Shown here piece by piece: positions 16,588-25,246 of a DNA stretch of 64,000 nt (position 1 is its first letter; each line of letters begins with the position of its first letter). The position numbers and the translations under genes were made by a program. The stretch is taken from contig NZ_JAHWXK010000001.1 of the NCBI RefSeq assembly GCF_023091155.1, positions 1,240,001 to 1,304,000 of the forward strand. Reading direction: 5' to 3'. Under the pieces are notes generated by a model. It saw nothing but the letters and a program-made list of their open reading frames with translations. It did not search any database and was not told where the DNA came from. The stretch comes from Microbacterium sufflavum. GTDB lineage: Bacteria; Actinomycetota; Actinomycetes; Actinomycetales; Microbacteriaceae.

Positions 16588-17600
16588 GCGCCGCGGCGCC
16601 CGCGGTCGTCGTGGCGGCGGTTCCGGAGGCGCTGTCGGCGGAGTTCTTCGCGCCCGCCGACCTCGAGCGCCTGCACCGTGCCGCGGCCGCCGCGGGCGGG
16701 AGGTTCGTGCGGGTCGAGTCGCTCGACGACCTCGACCCCGCCGAGCTGCGCGGGGCACGGGTCGTGATCACGAGCTGGGGTGCCCCGCCGTTCGACCCCG
16801 CCCTGCTCGCGCGCCTTCCGGCGCTGGAGCTCGTGGCGCACACGGGCGCGTCCGTCAAGGCGTTCGCGACCGGGGAGCTGTTCGACCGGGGCGTCGCGGT
16901 GACCCAGGCGGGCGACGCCATGGCCCGCCCGGTCGCCGAGGTGTCGCTCGCCTTCACGCTCGCGCTGCTGCACCGGCTGCCCGAGCTGTCGCACGGGGTG
17001 CGCGCGGGCGGCTGGTACGACGCGGCCGCGGTGGGCACGCAGCACGAGATCCTCGGGGCGCCCATCGCGGTGATCGGCGCGTCGCGGACGGGTCGTGCGT
17101 ACCTGCCGCTGATCTCGGCGCTGGGCGCGGAGCCGCTGCTGGTGGATCCCACGATCGACGCCGCCGCGGCCGCCGCCCTCGGTGCCGAGCTGGTGCCGCT
17201 GGACGAGGCGCTTCGTCGCGCCCGCATCGTCGCGGTGCACGCGCCGACGCTGCCCGAGACGCATCACCTCCTCGGTCGGCGGGAGCTCGCGCTGATGCCC
17301 GACGGCGCGGGACTGGTGAACACGGCCCGCTCGTGGCTGGTGGACGAGGCCGCGCTCATCGACGAGGTGCGTACGGGCCGCCTGAGCGCCGCGGTGGACG
17401 TGTTCGACGAGGAGCCGTTCGGCGCCGACAGCCCGTTCCGCACCCTCCCCGGGGTGCTCGTGACGCCGCATCGCGCCGCCGGCACCCACGAGGGGCGGCT
17501 GCGGCAGGGCCGGATCGTGGCGGACGAGGTCGCGGCGTTCTTCGAGGGCCGACCGCTCGCCCACACGGTGGATCGCGCCGCGCTGGCGTGGATGGCATGA
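16584..17600 (+). CDS. D-isomer-specific 2-hydroxyacid dehydrogenase
   Basis: A 338-residue enzyme of the phosphoglycerate/glyoxylate reductase family. The NAD-binding part starts PIAVIGASRTGRAYL, where the usual GxGxxG is changed to GASRTG. The catalytic set is present: Arg in NTARSWLVD, Glu in DVFDEEPFG, His in VTPHRAAG. The last gene before the beta-helix protein, it is coupled to the aldolase by ATGA. It probably reduces or oxidises a hydroxy acid in the imported sugar's breakdown. Confidence 0.87.
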   Translation: MSAAAPAVVVAAVPEALSAEFFAPADLERLHRAAAAAGGRFVRVESLDDLDPAELRGARVVITSWGAPPFDPALLARLPALELVAHTGASVKAFATGELFDRGVAVTQAGDAMARPVAEVSLAFTLALLHRLPELSHGVRAGGWYDAAAVGTQHEILGAPIAVIGASRTGRAYLPLISALGAEPLLVDPTIDAAAAAALGAELVPLDEALRRARIVAVHAPTLPETHHLLGRRELALMPDGAGLVNTARSWLVDEAALIDEVRTGRLSAAVDVFDEEPFGADSPFRTLPGVLVTPHRAAGTHEGRLRQGRIVADEVAAFFEGRPLAHTVDRAALAWMA

Positions 17601-17760
17601 CCGCGGCGATCGCGCGCGGGGACGACCCCGCCGGCTGACGCGGGGTGGATCGTCCGGGCGGGAGCCCGGGGTGCTGGGGTCGGGGGACTCGAGGGAGGAC
17701 GCGGCTCGGCCGGACGGCCGGACGCCTGACCGCGGCGACGACGCCGCAAGGAGGATGAGC

Positions 17761-19908
17761 ATGACCCAGCAGGAGATGACCGAGACCGCCGCGCTGCGCA
17801 GCAGGCGCATGCTGCTCGCCGGGTTCGGTGCCGCCGCGCTCGGCGGTGTCGCGGCGGCGGCCGCCCCGAGCGCCGCGCAGGCCGCCGGCCCCGTGGCTCC
17901 ACAGGACTCGTCGGGCTCGAAGACCGTGGCGAACGCCGGCACGGCTGCGGCGCTCGCGGCTCGCAAGGGCAAGGACGGCGACCTGGTGCGCACGAGCGGC
18001 TACGCGGCTCCCGGCGACGGCGGCGCCGGCCTGTACCGCTTCGTGAAGAAGGACGGCCCTGCGGCCAACGGCGGCACGGTGCTCGCGGGGCCGAAGGGCG
18101 GCGTCTGGGTGCTGGTGCACCAGGGCACGGTGGACTTCCGGGTGTTCGGGATCATGGACGCCTCCGTCCCGGCCGACGACGCGCTGGACGCGCTGGTGGG
18201 CGACGCGAGCGTCCGCCGCATCGAGGCGTACTCCGACCTCAACTTCGTGCGCCGGCACCGGTTCACCCGTTCCAACCTGGCGTTCGACTTCCACCACCAC
18301 CTCATGACCACACAGGGCATCGAGAACGCCGGCAAGGACGACCCGTTCGCCGCGGTCATGTTCTTCCGCGGCGAGGTGACCGAGGCGGTGCAGGAGGCGC
18401 GGCTCGGCGAGAACGTGCCCGACCTCGCCGACGTCTTCCCGGTCGCCGACTCCTCGTTCTTCGCGGTCGGCGAGTGGTACGCGGCCGAGGTGAACGCGCT
18501 CTCGGGTCGCTGGGAGCGCGAACTGCAGCGGCTCGTGCAGGTGACCCAGATCGTCGACGGCACGCACATCCGCGTGAACTACAAGAACGGCTGGCCGCTC
18601 GGCAAGGACCGCACCATGACGTGGCGGCACGTGAAGCCCGTGCAGGACATCACGGTGTCGAACCTGAAGTTCCTGGGCGGAGGGACCGACGAGTACACCG
18701 GCTCGCACCCGCTGGCGTTCGAGTACGCGGTGCGCTGCGACGTCGACCACATCGACGGCACCGCCACGTTCTGGCCGCTCATCCAGCGTCGCTGGAACAC
18801 GTACTTCAGCACCGAGAGCTGCACGCTGAAGAACCCGACCTCCGTCACGTGGGGTGGCGCGGGCTACCTGACGCAGCAGATCTACTGCCTGTACGGGTAC
18901 GTCGCCAACTGCCACACCGCGAACGCGCGGCACCTCAACGACTTCACGGCGAGCGCCTACTGCCTGGTGGAGAACTGCCACGGCGACGGCGACGACCAGG
19001 GCCCGTTCGTGACGCACGGGCAGTACGAGCACGACCTGACCTACACGGGCAACTCCGGCCTGATGACGTTCGCGAACTCGGGTGCCGCGTGGGGCTCGGC
19101 CGCCAAGCGCATCACGGTGCGCAAGCACGTGTGCTCGTGGTTCGTGGCGCGCGTGCGCATCACCGACCTCACGCTGGAGGACGTGCAGGTGATCGGCAAG
19201 CCGTCGCTGTCGGGCTCCGGCATGCTGTGGATCAACGCCGACGGCGCGCAGCTGCGCGGGTGCACCGCGTCGGACACCCTGATCATCACGCAGGCGTCGG
19301 ACAACTCCGCCCGCCCGACCGTGATCGCCGACTCGCACATCACGTTCGTCGCTCCGGGCGACCTCACCAATGCGACGGTCACGACCCCGGTCACCTTCGT
19401 CGACACCGTGCTCACGAACGTCGGCGGCGTGAAGATCGGCGGGGCGGGCGCCGTGACGTTCCGCGGCTCGACCCTCACCGCCGCGGAGGACTCCGCCCCC
19501 CTCGCGTCGTCGTCCGAGCGGCTGCGGTTCGAGGGCGCGACCCTGCGCAACGTGCGGATCGCGGCGGCCAGGGGCGAGCGGCAGACGCTGGAGTTCGCGG
19601 GTGCGGACGTCGCGGCGAAGGGCGGCACGGGGATCGGGCGGACGGGCGCGGGCGAGCTGCACGTGACCCTGAGCGACAGCACCTTCCGCGGCGACGGCGG
19701 CACGACCCACGTCTCCCTCACCTCGGGCGCGACGCACTACCGCGCGGTCGGGAACCGGTTCGAGGGCGGCAGGCTCGAGCTGGGGGCCGACGCGTTCGGT
19801 GCCGAGTCGACGCTGCTGCACACCGGGAACGTCGAGGCCGGGGTGACTCGCACGGCCTTCCCCGACGCGGGCGACCGCGTGGTCGACACCGCGAATCTGC
19901 TGGTGTGA
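17761..19908 (+). CDS. Tat-exported right-handed beta-helix protein, first paralogue
   Basis: A 715-residue secreted protein. The N-terminus holds a twin-arginine signal (SRRMLLAGFGAAALGG, then AAQA). The mature start has YAAPGDGGAGLYRF, a motif I associate with pectate-lyase-like and phage tail-spike beta-helix proteins. The rest is repeated short beta strands, with the well-kept core NCHGDGDDQG and HGQYEHDLTY. An excellent AAGGAGG at 17748-17754 sits six bases before ATG 17761, which decides against ATG 17755. It is a paralogue of 30459-32645. Lyase, hydrolase or binding activity toward a polysaccharide is plausible, but no catalytic residues can be named. Confidence 0.8.
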   Translation: MTQQEMTETAALRSRRMLLAGFGAAALGGVAAAAAPSAAQAAGPVAPQDSSGSKTVANAGTAAALAARKGKDGDLVRTSGYAAPGDGGAGLYRFVKKDGPAANGGTVLAGPKGGVWVLVHQGTVDFRVFGIMDASVPADDALDALVGDASVRRIEAYSDLNFVRRHRFTRSNLAFDFHHHLMTTQGIENAGKDDPFAAVMFFRGEVTEAVQEARLGENVPDLADVFPVADSSFFAVGEWYAAEVNALSGRWERELQRLVQVTQIVDGTHIRVNYKNGWPLGKDRTMTWRHVKPVQDITVSNLKFLGGGTDEYTGSHPLAFEYAVRCDVDHIDGTATFWPLIQRRWNTYFSTESCTLKNPTSVTWGGAGYLTQQIYCLYGYVANCHTANARHLNDFTASAYCLVENCHGDGDDQGPFVTHGQYEHDLTYTGNSGLMTFANSGAAWGSAAKRITVRKHVCSWFVARVRITDLTLEDVQVIGKPSLSGSGMLWINADGAQLRGCTASDTLIITQASDNSARPTVIADSHITFVAPGDLTNATVTTPVTFVDTVLTNVGGVKIGGAGAVTFRGSTLTAAEDSAPLASSSERLRFEGATLRNVRIAAARGERQTLEFAGADVAAKGGTGIGRTGAGELHVTLSDSTFRGDGGTTHVSLTSGATHYRAVGNRFEGGRLELGADAFGAESTLLHTGNVEAGVTRTAFPDAGDRVVDTANLLV

Positions 19909-19978
19909 GGGTGCGCCGCGGGAGGACCGTTCGTCGGCTCTCCCGCGGCCGTCGGGATCGTATCGCTCTGGAATATGG

Positions 19979-19990
19979 GTAACGCGTTAC
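19979..19990. promoter_or_regulatory. LacI-type operator-like palindrome (GTAACGCGTTAC)
   Basis: A perfect 12-base palindrome with a central CG, in the form expected of LacI/GalR-family operators. It lies about 130 bases upstream of the secreted glycosidase gene, in a 212-base gap otherwise without coding features. No LacI-family gene occurs in the window, so its regulator would be elsewhere. A related site is at 61716-61729. Confidence 0.5.
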
Positions 19991-20120
19991 ATTCTGTCGC
20001 ATAGGGTGGACACCGCTATCTGTTCGCAGGATGCACGAGGGGGAAAGCTCGGCCCGCATCCGAACCAGAAGAACCCGGTGACATCCCGAGAGATCCGGGC
20101 GGTCTTCCTGACCCTTCGAA

Positions 20121-21896
20121 ATGATGAGATCACTACGTAATTCGATTCACCCTGTCCGCTCTACCCTGCTCGCCTCTCTCGCCGCCGTCGCGGTGATCGG
20201 CTCCGGTGCCATCGCGGCACCCTCCTCGGCCTCCGCCGCAGACGCGGCGTCGAACGCCATCGCCTCCGTGATCGAGAGGGGGTCGGAGTGGTCGTACTAC
20301 CGGTCGACCACGGCGCCCTCGTCCGACTGGCAGACCGGCTCGTCGTCGTGGGACACCGCGAAGGCTCCGTTCGGCGCCGGTTCGCGGGTCGGACGCGTCG
20401 CGACGAAGATCCCGTCGTCGACCGACCGCCCGCTGTCGACCTTCTTCACCAAGAGCTTCACGCTCACCTCGGACCTCCCCGAGTGGTCGTGGCTCAACAC
20501 CTGGGCCGACGACGGCATCGTGGTGTGGATCAACGGCACCGAGGTCGGGCGCAAGAACGCGCCGACGGGCGACATCACGGCGAAGAGCTACGCCACCGCC
20601 GCGCCGTCGACCACCTCCGCCCGCTCGAACCCGGTGTCGTTCTCGATCCCAGTGAACCTTCTCCACGAGGGCGAGAACACCATCGCGGTGCAGGTGCTGG
20701 CCAACTACCACGCGACCCCCAATGTGAGCTTCGACGCACACCTCGTGCGGGAAGACACCCCGTCGGGTCAGGCCGTGGCTCCCGCGCCCGCCCCGGCTCC
20801 GGCCCCGGCTCCGGCTCCGGAGGACGACTCCACGCAGGTCGCGCCGCCGGCGAGCGAGCAGGAACCTCCGGCCGAGGAGCCCGCTCCCGCACCCGAGCCG
20901 GCCCCCGCCCCCGCTCCCGCGCCCGCGCCGGCGACGGACGGGAGTGGGTCGGCGACGAGCGACCCCGACGCCTGCGGTGCCCAGGCGATGCTGGCCCCGT
21001 CGTGTGGCGCCCTGTGGGGCGTGTACGCCACCGAGGGCGGATCGAACCTCGTGACCTCGGTCACCGATCTCGAGGCCAAGGTCGGGCGCAAGTTCGACAT
21101 GACCATGCGGTACCACGACTTCTCCACCCACGTGCATCAGGGGCAGTTCCCCGACGCGGAGGAGCAGACGCTGGGTCAGGACCGCACGCTGCTGTTCTCG
21201 TGGCAGTCGCGCGTCTCCGACACCAACACCATGATCGCGTGGTCGCGCATCACCAAGGGCGAGATGGACTCGTACATCGATTCCGCCGCCGACCGGGTCA
21301 AGGCGTTCGGCAAGCAGGTCATGATCGCGTTCGATCCCGAGTTCGACAACGGCCCGAACGAGGAGAAGGGCACGATGGCGGACTACGCCAGCGCCTACCG
21401 CCACATCCATGACCGTTTCGAGGCCAAGGGCGTGACCAACGTCGCGTGGGCCTGGGTGTCGACGGGGTACCTCGGCGACGGGAACGACGACCGCATCATG
21501 CAGGGCTACCCCGGAGACTCCTACGTGGACTGGGTGGGTTACGACCCGTACAACTTCTACACGTGCAACGGCACCGGGTGGACGACGTTCGCCGACAAGA
21601 TCGATCAGAAGTACCACTTCTTCACGCAGGGCAGCCTGGGCACCAAGCCGCAGATCCTGTCCGAGTACGGCACCTCGTACAACACGTCCGACCCGGCGCT
21701 CGCGCAGGACTGGCACCGCGACATCCCCGATGCGCTCAAGGACTACCCGAACCTGAAGGCGCTCGTGCGGTTCAACTCGCCCGGTGCCCTGGGCACGGGG
21801 GAGAAGTGCACGCTCCAGATCGAGAACGGCCCCGGCATGCTCGAGTCGTTCAAGGACGCGGGTCTGGATCCGTTCGTGAACACACGCGGGAACTGA
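20121..21896 (+). CDS. Secreted GH26-like glycoside hydrolase with N-terminal beta-sandwich
   Basis: A 591-residue exported protein. The signal peptide covers about residues 1-40 (LLASLAAVAVIGSGAIA, ending ASA). Residues 45-220 form a beta-sandwich with WINGTEVG and HEGENTIAVQV, resembling carbohydrate-binding modules. A Pro/Ala linker with PAPAPAP repeats spans about 225-285. The C-terminal domain resembles GH26 mannanases: IAFDPEFDN places a candidate acid/base Glu at 407, and ILSEYGTSY a candidate nucleophile Glu at 515. The normal HEMNG around the acid/base is missing, so the enzyme is divergent. No Shine-Dalgarno is visible before ATG 20121. Confidence 0.75.
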   Translation: MMRSLRNSIHPVRSTLLASLAAVAVIGSGAIAAPSSASAADAASNAIASVIERGSEWSYYRSTTAPSSDWQTGSSSWDTAKAPFGAGSRVGRVATKIPSSTDRPLSTFFTKSFTLTSDLPEWSWLNTWADDGIVVWINGTEVGRKNAPTGDITAKSYATAAPSTTSARSNPVSFSIPVNLLHEGENTIAVQVLANYHATPNVSFDAHLVREDTPSGQAVAPAPAPAPAPAPAPEDDSTQVAPPASEQEPPAEEPAPAPEPAPAPAPAPAPATDGSGSATSDPDACGAQAMLAPSCGALWGVYATEGGSNLVTSVTDLEAKVGRKFDMTMRYHDFSTHVHQGQFPDAEEQTLGQDRTLLFSWQSRVSDTNTMIAWSRITKGEMDSYIDSAADRVKAFGKQVMIAFDPEFDNGPNEEKGTMADYASAYRHIHDRFEAKGVTNVAWAWVSTGYLGDGNDDRIMQGYPGDSYVDWVGYDPYNFYTCNGTGWTTFADKIDQKYHFFTQGSLGTKPQILSEYGTSYNTSDPALAQDWHRDIPDALKDYPNLKALVRFNSPGALGTGEKCTLQIENGPGMLESFKDAGLDPFVNTRGN

Positions 21897-21902
21897 CCCC
21901 GC

Positions 21903-21977
21903 GTCGAGCCGCTCCGCTCGACAGGACTGCGCCCCCTCGGGCGCCGGTGCCTCACACACCGGTGCGCGAGGGGGCGC
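21903..21977. terminator. Two stem-loops after the secreted glycosidase
   Basis: Right after the stop codon, GTCGAGC at 21903-21909 pairs with GCTCGAC at 21916-21922 around a 6-base loop. Next, a long nearly perfect stem pairs 21929-21949 with 21957-21977 (21-base arms, a few mismatches, 7-base loop). There is no T tract, as is usual for high-GC actinobacteria. The second stem is strong enough to stop transcription from both directions between the convergent genes. Confidence 0.65.
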
Positions 21978-21999
21978 TCCTCGTGTCACGACCGCGGGC

Positions 22000-22081
22000 G
22001 ATCGGCGTCCGCGGGATCCGGCGACGCGCGATCGGCGTCCGCGGGATCAGGCGACGCGACCGGCGTCCGCGGGATCAGTCC
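22000..22081. repeat. Three direct copies of a 28-30-base unit
   Basis: A unit containing GGCGTCCGCGGGATC occurs three times in a row, at about 22000, 22030 and 22058, with changes at the edges. The last copy includes the stop codon of the SDR gene. No spacers of constant length separate the copies, so it is not CRISPR-like. It is probably slippage-type tandem duplication of GC-rich non-coding DNA. Confidence 0.6.
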
Positions 22082-22932
22082 TCGGCGGCGGGGAGTCCGA
22101 CGAGCTCGGCGCTCCGCTGCCACAGGGCCTCCGCGAGCACGGGGTCGTTCGCCTGCGGATTCACCCGGGTGGTGAGGACGCGCTCGTCGTAGTAGGCGCC
22201 GGAGGTCCAGGTCTCGCCCGGGGTCCCGTCGATGAACCACCGCAGGGTCGCCCCTCCGCGGTCGGTCCCGATCAGGAGGACGTGCCGCAGCGGCGACCGG
22301 TACACCAGCCGCATGATGCTGGACGAGTCCGCCGCGAAGTTCGTGCGGACCGTGCCGGGGTGGAACGCCACGGCGCTGAGGCCCCGCGCGTGGAACCTCT
22401 CGTGCAGGCTCTTCGCGAACAGGATGTTGGCGAGCTTCGCGTCGCCGTAGGCCTTGTTGGGGCTGAAGCGGCGATGGTTGTCGAGGTCGTCCAGGTCGAG
22501 GTGCCCGAACAGCCGGTGGCCCACGCTCGACGTGTTGATCACGGCGCCGCGCGCCCGGAGCAGGTGGGGCAGCAGCAGGTTCGTCAGCAGGAACGGCGCC
22601 AGGTGGTTCACCTGGAGCGTCTTCTCGTGGCCGTCTACCGTGGGGGTGCGGTCGCCGAAGATGCCGCCGGCGTTGTTGGCCAGCACATCGATGCCGTCGT
22701 CGCCCACGGCCGCGTCGATGCGGGTCGCGAGGGAGCGGACGTCGTCGAGCCGCGCGAAGTCCGCCACGTGATGCTCGGCTCCGGTCTCCTCCGCGACGGC
22801 GCGGGTCTTCTCCGGGGAGCGCCCGACCAGGATCAGCCGATGCCCGGCGTCGGCGAGCTGACGCGCGGCGGCAGCGCCGATGCCGTCGGAAGCACCGGTC
22901 AGGACGATGGTGCGGCGGCCGGTCGCGGTCAC
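22075..22932 (-). CDS. SDR-family oxidoreductase (retinol dehydrogenase/light-dependent reductase-like)
   Basis: A 285-residue short-chain dehydrogenase with the TGASDGIG cofactor loop, VLANNAGGIFG, and the catalytic INTSSVGH and AYGDAKLANILF (Tyr and Lys). The YGDAKLAN form and the C-terminal FIDGTPGETWTSGAYYDE are typical of the WW-domain-oxidoreductase/protochlorophyllide-reductase-like group. GTG 22932 has GGAGG five bases upstream and overlaps the regulator's stop (GTGA), so it is co-transcribed with gntR. The substrate is not known. Confidence 0.85.
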   Translation of the reverse strand: MTATGRRTIVLTGASDGIGAAAARQLADAGHRLILVGRSPEKTRAVAEETGAEHHVADFARLDDVRSLATRIDAAVGDDGIDVLANNAGGIFGDRTPTVDGHEKTLQVNHLAPFLLTNLLLPHLLRARGAVINTSSVGHRLFGHLDLDDLDNHRRFSPNKAYGDAKLANILFAKSLHERFHARGLSAVAFHPGTVRTNFAADSSSIMRLVYRSPLRHVLLIGTDRGGATLRWFIDGTPGETWTSGAYYDERVLTTRVNPQANDPVLAEALWQRSAELVGLPAAED

Positions 22933-23591
22933 TCGGCCTCCGCCTCGACCGTCGGGGTGATGCGCTCGACAGCGCGCGTCACGTGCTCGGCGATCACGGC
23001 GCGGGCGCGATCGGGGTCGCCGCTGGCCACGGCGTCGATGATCTGCTGGTGGCTGCGCACGTGCTCCTCCTGCTCGGCGGGGTCGAGCGCGGCGTTCGCG
23101 GCCTGGATGAACCCGGCGATCCGACCACGCAGCTGGGCGCTGAGCTCGTCGAGGAACCGGTGCTCGGCGAGGTCGGCCAGCGTCTCGTGGAACAGCCGGT
23201 CCTGGCGCAGCACCTCCGCGATGTCGCCGGGCGCCGCATCGGACATCGCCTGGATGATGGCGCCGAGGCGTGCCGCCGACTCCTCGTTCCACCGCTCCTG
23301 CACGCGGATGGCCATGAACTGCTCGAGCACGATGCGCAGGCTCGAGATCTCCTCCAGGTCCTGCGCGGTGAGCTGGGCCACGCGGGCGCCGCGGCGGGGT
23401 TCGCGTGTGATCAGGCGCTCCTCGGCCAGGCGGGTCAGCGCCTCGCGCACCGGGATGTGGCTCACGCCGAGCCGCTCCGCGAGCTTGCGCTCCACCAGCC
23501 GTTCGCCCGGCGCGAGCTCGCCCGAGTGGATGGCGGCCCGAAGCTCGTCGGTGACCTGTTCGGCGATGTTCTGATCCGACACGCTGCGCAT
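22929..23591 (-). CDS. GntR-family regulator with FCD domain
   Basis: A 220-residue regulator. The N-terminal winged helix (ERLVERKLAERLGVSHIPVREALTRL) and the helical FCD ligand domain are in the usual order. The latter contains a DRLFHETLADLAEH region and the C-terminal HQQIIDAVASGDPDRARAV helix. FadR/FCD regulators usually repress acid-sugar or carboxylate pathways and respond to a pathway acid. Its own upstream gap holds two copies of the GCTATAGC-type palindrome found at four more cluster B promoters. It is therefore the most likely binder of that motif, and probably autoregulated. Confidence 0.9.
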   Translation of the reverse strand: MRSVSDQNIAEQVTDELRAAIHSGELAPGERLVERKLAERLGVSHIPVREALTRLAEERLITREPRRGARVAQLTAQDLEEISSLRIVLEQFMAIRVQERWNEESAARLGAIIQAMSDAAPGDIAEVLRQDRLFHETLADLAEHRFLDELSAQLRGRIAGFIQAANAALDPAEQEEHVRSHQQIIDAVASGDPDRARAVIAEHVTRAVERITPTVEAEAE

Positions 23592-23654
23592 CCGGGGCCC
23601 TTCTCGGTTTCGCGCGGCCCGGTGCTCGTCGCGCGGGGCCTCTTCGCTCGCTCG

Positions 23655-23666
23655 ATGCTATGGCAT
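23655..23666. promoter_or_regulatory. Predicted GntR operator A
   Basis: ATGCTATGGCAT is a 12-base palindrome with one mismatch. It lies 64 bases upstream of the gntR start and 75 bases upstream of the divergent transporter. It is the weakest of six related sites and suits autoregulation. Assignment to this regulator is inferred from position and repetition. Confidence 0.6.
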
Positions 23667-23697
23667 CCGCGACAGGACTGGACAGAACGACGCTGGT

Positions 23698-23722
23698 GCT
23701 AGATGCTATAGCAAAACCTAGC
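23698..23722. promoter_or_regulatory. Predicted GntR operator B
   Basis: The core ATGCTATAGCAA at 23703-23714 lies inside a wider inverted repeat, GCTAG at 23698 and CTAGC at 23718. It ends 18 bases before the MFS transporter ATG, with AAGGAG in between. A bound repressor here would cover the promoter or the transcription start. Confidence 0.65.
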
Positions 23723-23740
23723 GATGACGAAGGAGTTGTC

Positions 23741-25102
23741 ATGTCCGGCACTGACTCGGCCGCCCAGGAGCGCGCCGCCGACGCCGCGGTGGGAGCCGCG
23801 GCCATGAAGAAGGCGATCTGGCGGCTAGGCCCGTTCCTCGGACTGCTCTACCTCGTCGCCTACATCGACCGGAACAACGCGGGCTTCGCCAAGCTCGAGA
23901 TGACGGCCGCGCTGAACATCACCGAGGCGGCGTTCGGCTTCGCGGCCGGCATCTTCTTCATCGGGTACCTCCTCTTCGAGGTGCCCAGCAACCTGCTGCT
24001 GGAGAAGTTCGGCGCCCGCAAGTGGATCGCGCGCATCATGATCTCGTGGGGCATCGTCGCCGCCCTCACCGCCTTCGTGCAGGACGAGACGCAGTTCGCG
24101 ATCGCGCGCTTCATCCTCGGCATCGCGGAGGCCGGGTTCTTCCCCGGCGTGCTGCTCTACCTCACGCTCTGGTTCCCGCGGCAGTACCGCACGCAGGTGC
24201 TCGCCGTGTTCGTGCTGTCGAACCCGATCGCCAACGCCGTCGCCGCACCGCTGTCGGGCTGGATGCTCGAGCTCCACGGACTGTGGGGTCTGGACGGCTG
24301 GCAGTTGGTGTTCCTCCTGCAGGGCGTGCCCGCCGTGCTGCTCGCGTTCGTCGTGTTCTTCTGGCTGCCCGATCGCCCGCAGGACGCCCGCTGGCTGAAC
24401 CCGGCCGAGCAGCGGTGGATCACCGACACGCTCGCCGCCGAGACGCAGGCCACGGAGCAGCGCCACGGCCGCCTCCGCCTGGGCGAGGTCTTCCGCAACG
24501 GGCGTCTGTGGACGCTGATCGTGCTGTTCTTCGGCGTCGTGTTCGGGGCGTACGGTCTGGGCATGTGGCTGCCGACGATCGTGAAGAGCATGGGCGACTT
24601 CTCCAACGCCACGACCGGATGGCTGGTCGCGTTGCCCAACCTCTGCGCGGCGCTGGTGATGCTGCCGTGGGAGCGCGCCGCGCGGAAGCAGGGCAACATC
24701 CCGCTCCAGATCGGCATCACGCTGAGCATCACGGCCCTGTCGCTCATCGCAGCGGTCGCGGCGCAGGGCACTCCGATCCTCGCGCTCGCGGCGCTGTGCG
24801 TCGGGATGTCCGCCCTGTTCTCGACCACGCCGCTGTTCTGGAGCCTGCCGCCCATGGTGCTCACGGGCACGGCCGCAGCGGCGGGACTGGCGTTCATCAA
24901 CTCGGTCGGCAATCTCGCCGGGTTCGCCGGTCCGTACGCGATCGGCTGGATCAGCCAGACCACGGGATCCGCCGTGTGGGGCCTGCTGCTCATCTCCGGG
25001 CTCACCCTGCTCGGGGCGACGATCGCGTTCGTGCTGAGCCGTCGCGCCGACTTCACCGCGGCGCCCGCACCGGCGCCGCAGTCGGCGCCCGCCGCGCGCT
25101 GA
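23741..25102 (+). CDS. MFS transporter, anion:cation symporter (ACS) type
   Basis: A 453-residue membrane carrier with about 12 helices. The ACS signs are LVAYIDRNNAGFAKLEM in the first helix and YLLFEVPSNLLLEKFGARKWIAR, then FILGIAEAGFFPGVLLYLTLWFP. Members carry organic anions such as galacturonate, glucarate, tartrate or hydroxyphenylacetate with protons. ATG 23741 follows AAGGAG. Operator B lies just upstream. The leader reading GACGAAGGAG...TCATGTCCG is almost repeated before the beta-helix gene at 30459. An acid sugar is the most likely substrate. Confidence 0.9.
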   Translation: MSGTDSAAQERAADAAVGAAAMKKAIWRLGPFLGLLYLVAYIDRNNAGFAKLEMTAALNITEAAFGFAAGIFFIGYLLFEVPSNLLLEKFGARKWIARIMISWGIVAALTAFVQDETQFAIARFILGIAEAGFFPGVLLYLTLWFPRQYRTQVLAVFVLSNPIANAVAAPLSGWMLELHGLWGLDGWQLVFLLQGVPAVLLAFVVFFWLPDRPQDARWLNPAEQRWITDTLAAETQATEQRHGRLRLGEVFRNGRLWTLIVLFFGVVFGAYGLGMWLPTIVKSMGDFSNATTGWLVALPNLCAALVMLPWERAARKQGNIPLQIGITLSITALSLIAAVAAQGTPILALAALCVGMSALFSTTPLFWSLPPMVLTGTAAAAGLAFINSVGNLAGFAGPYAIGWISQTTGSAVWGLLLISGLTLLGATIAFVLSRRADFTAAPAPAPQSAPAAR

Positions 25103-25181
25103 GCCGTCCGGATCGGCGGGCGTAACGAGAACGTAACCCCGCCGATCCGGTTCGCTCTAGACGCCCTCGCGCTTTTGCTAC

Positions 25182-25193
25182 ATGCTATAGCGA
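25182..25193. promoter_or_regulatory. Predicted GntR operator C
   Basis: ATGCTATAGCGA, preceded by TTGCTAC, lies 54 bases upstream of the binding-protein ATG. The extended form GCTAC-ATGCTATAGC matches sites B and F, in which GCTAG stands at the same place. It should control the entire import operon that follows. Confidence 0.65.
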
Positions 25194-25246
25194 ACACCCT
25201 TACCCGAAGCATCACCCGAAGCACCACCCGACACCTGGAGGCACCC

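Noticed and set aside
11331..17600. Broken importer because no ATPase is present
   Set aside because: Actinobacterial sugar importers of this class commonly share a single ATPase encoded elsewhere. Both such operons here have intact coupling loops.
22000..22081. CRISPR array
   Set aside because: Three adjacent imperfect repeats without spacers of regular length, and no cas genes.
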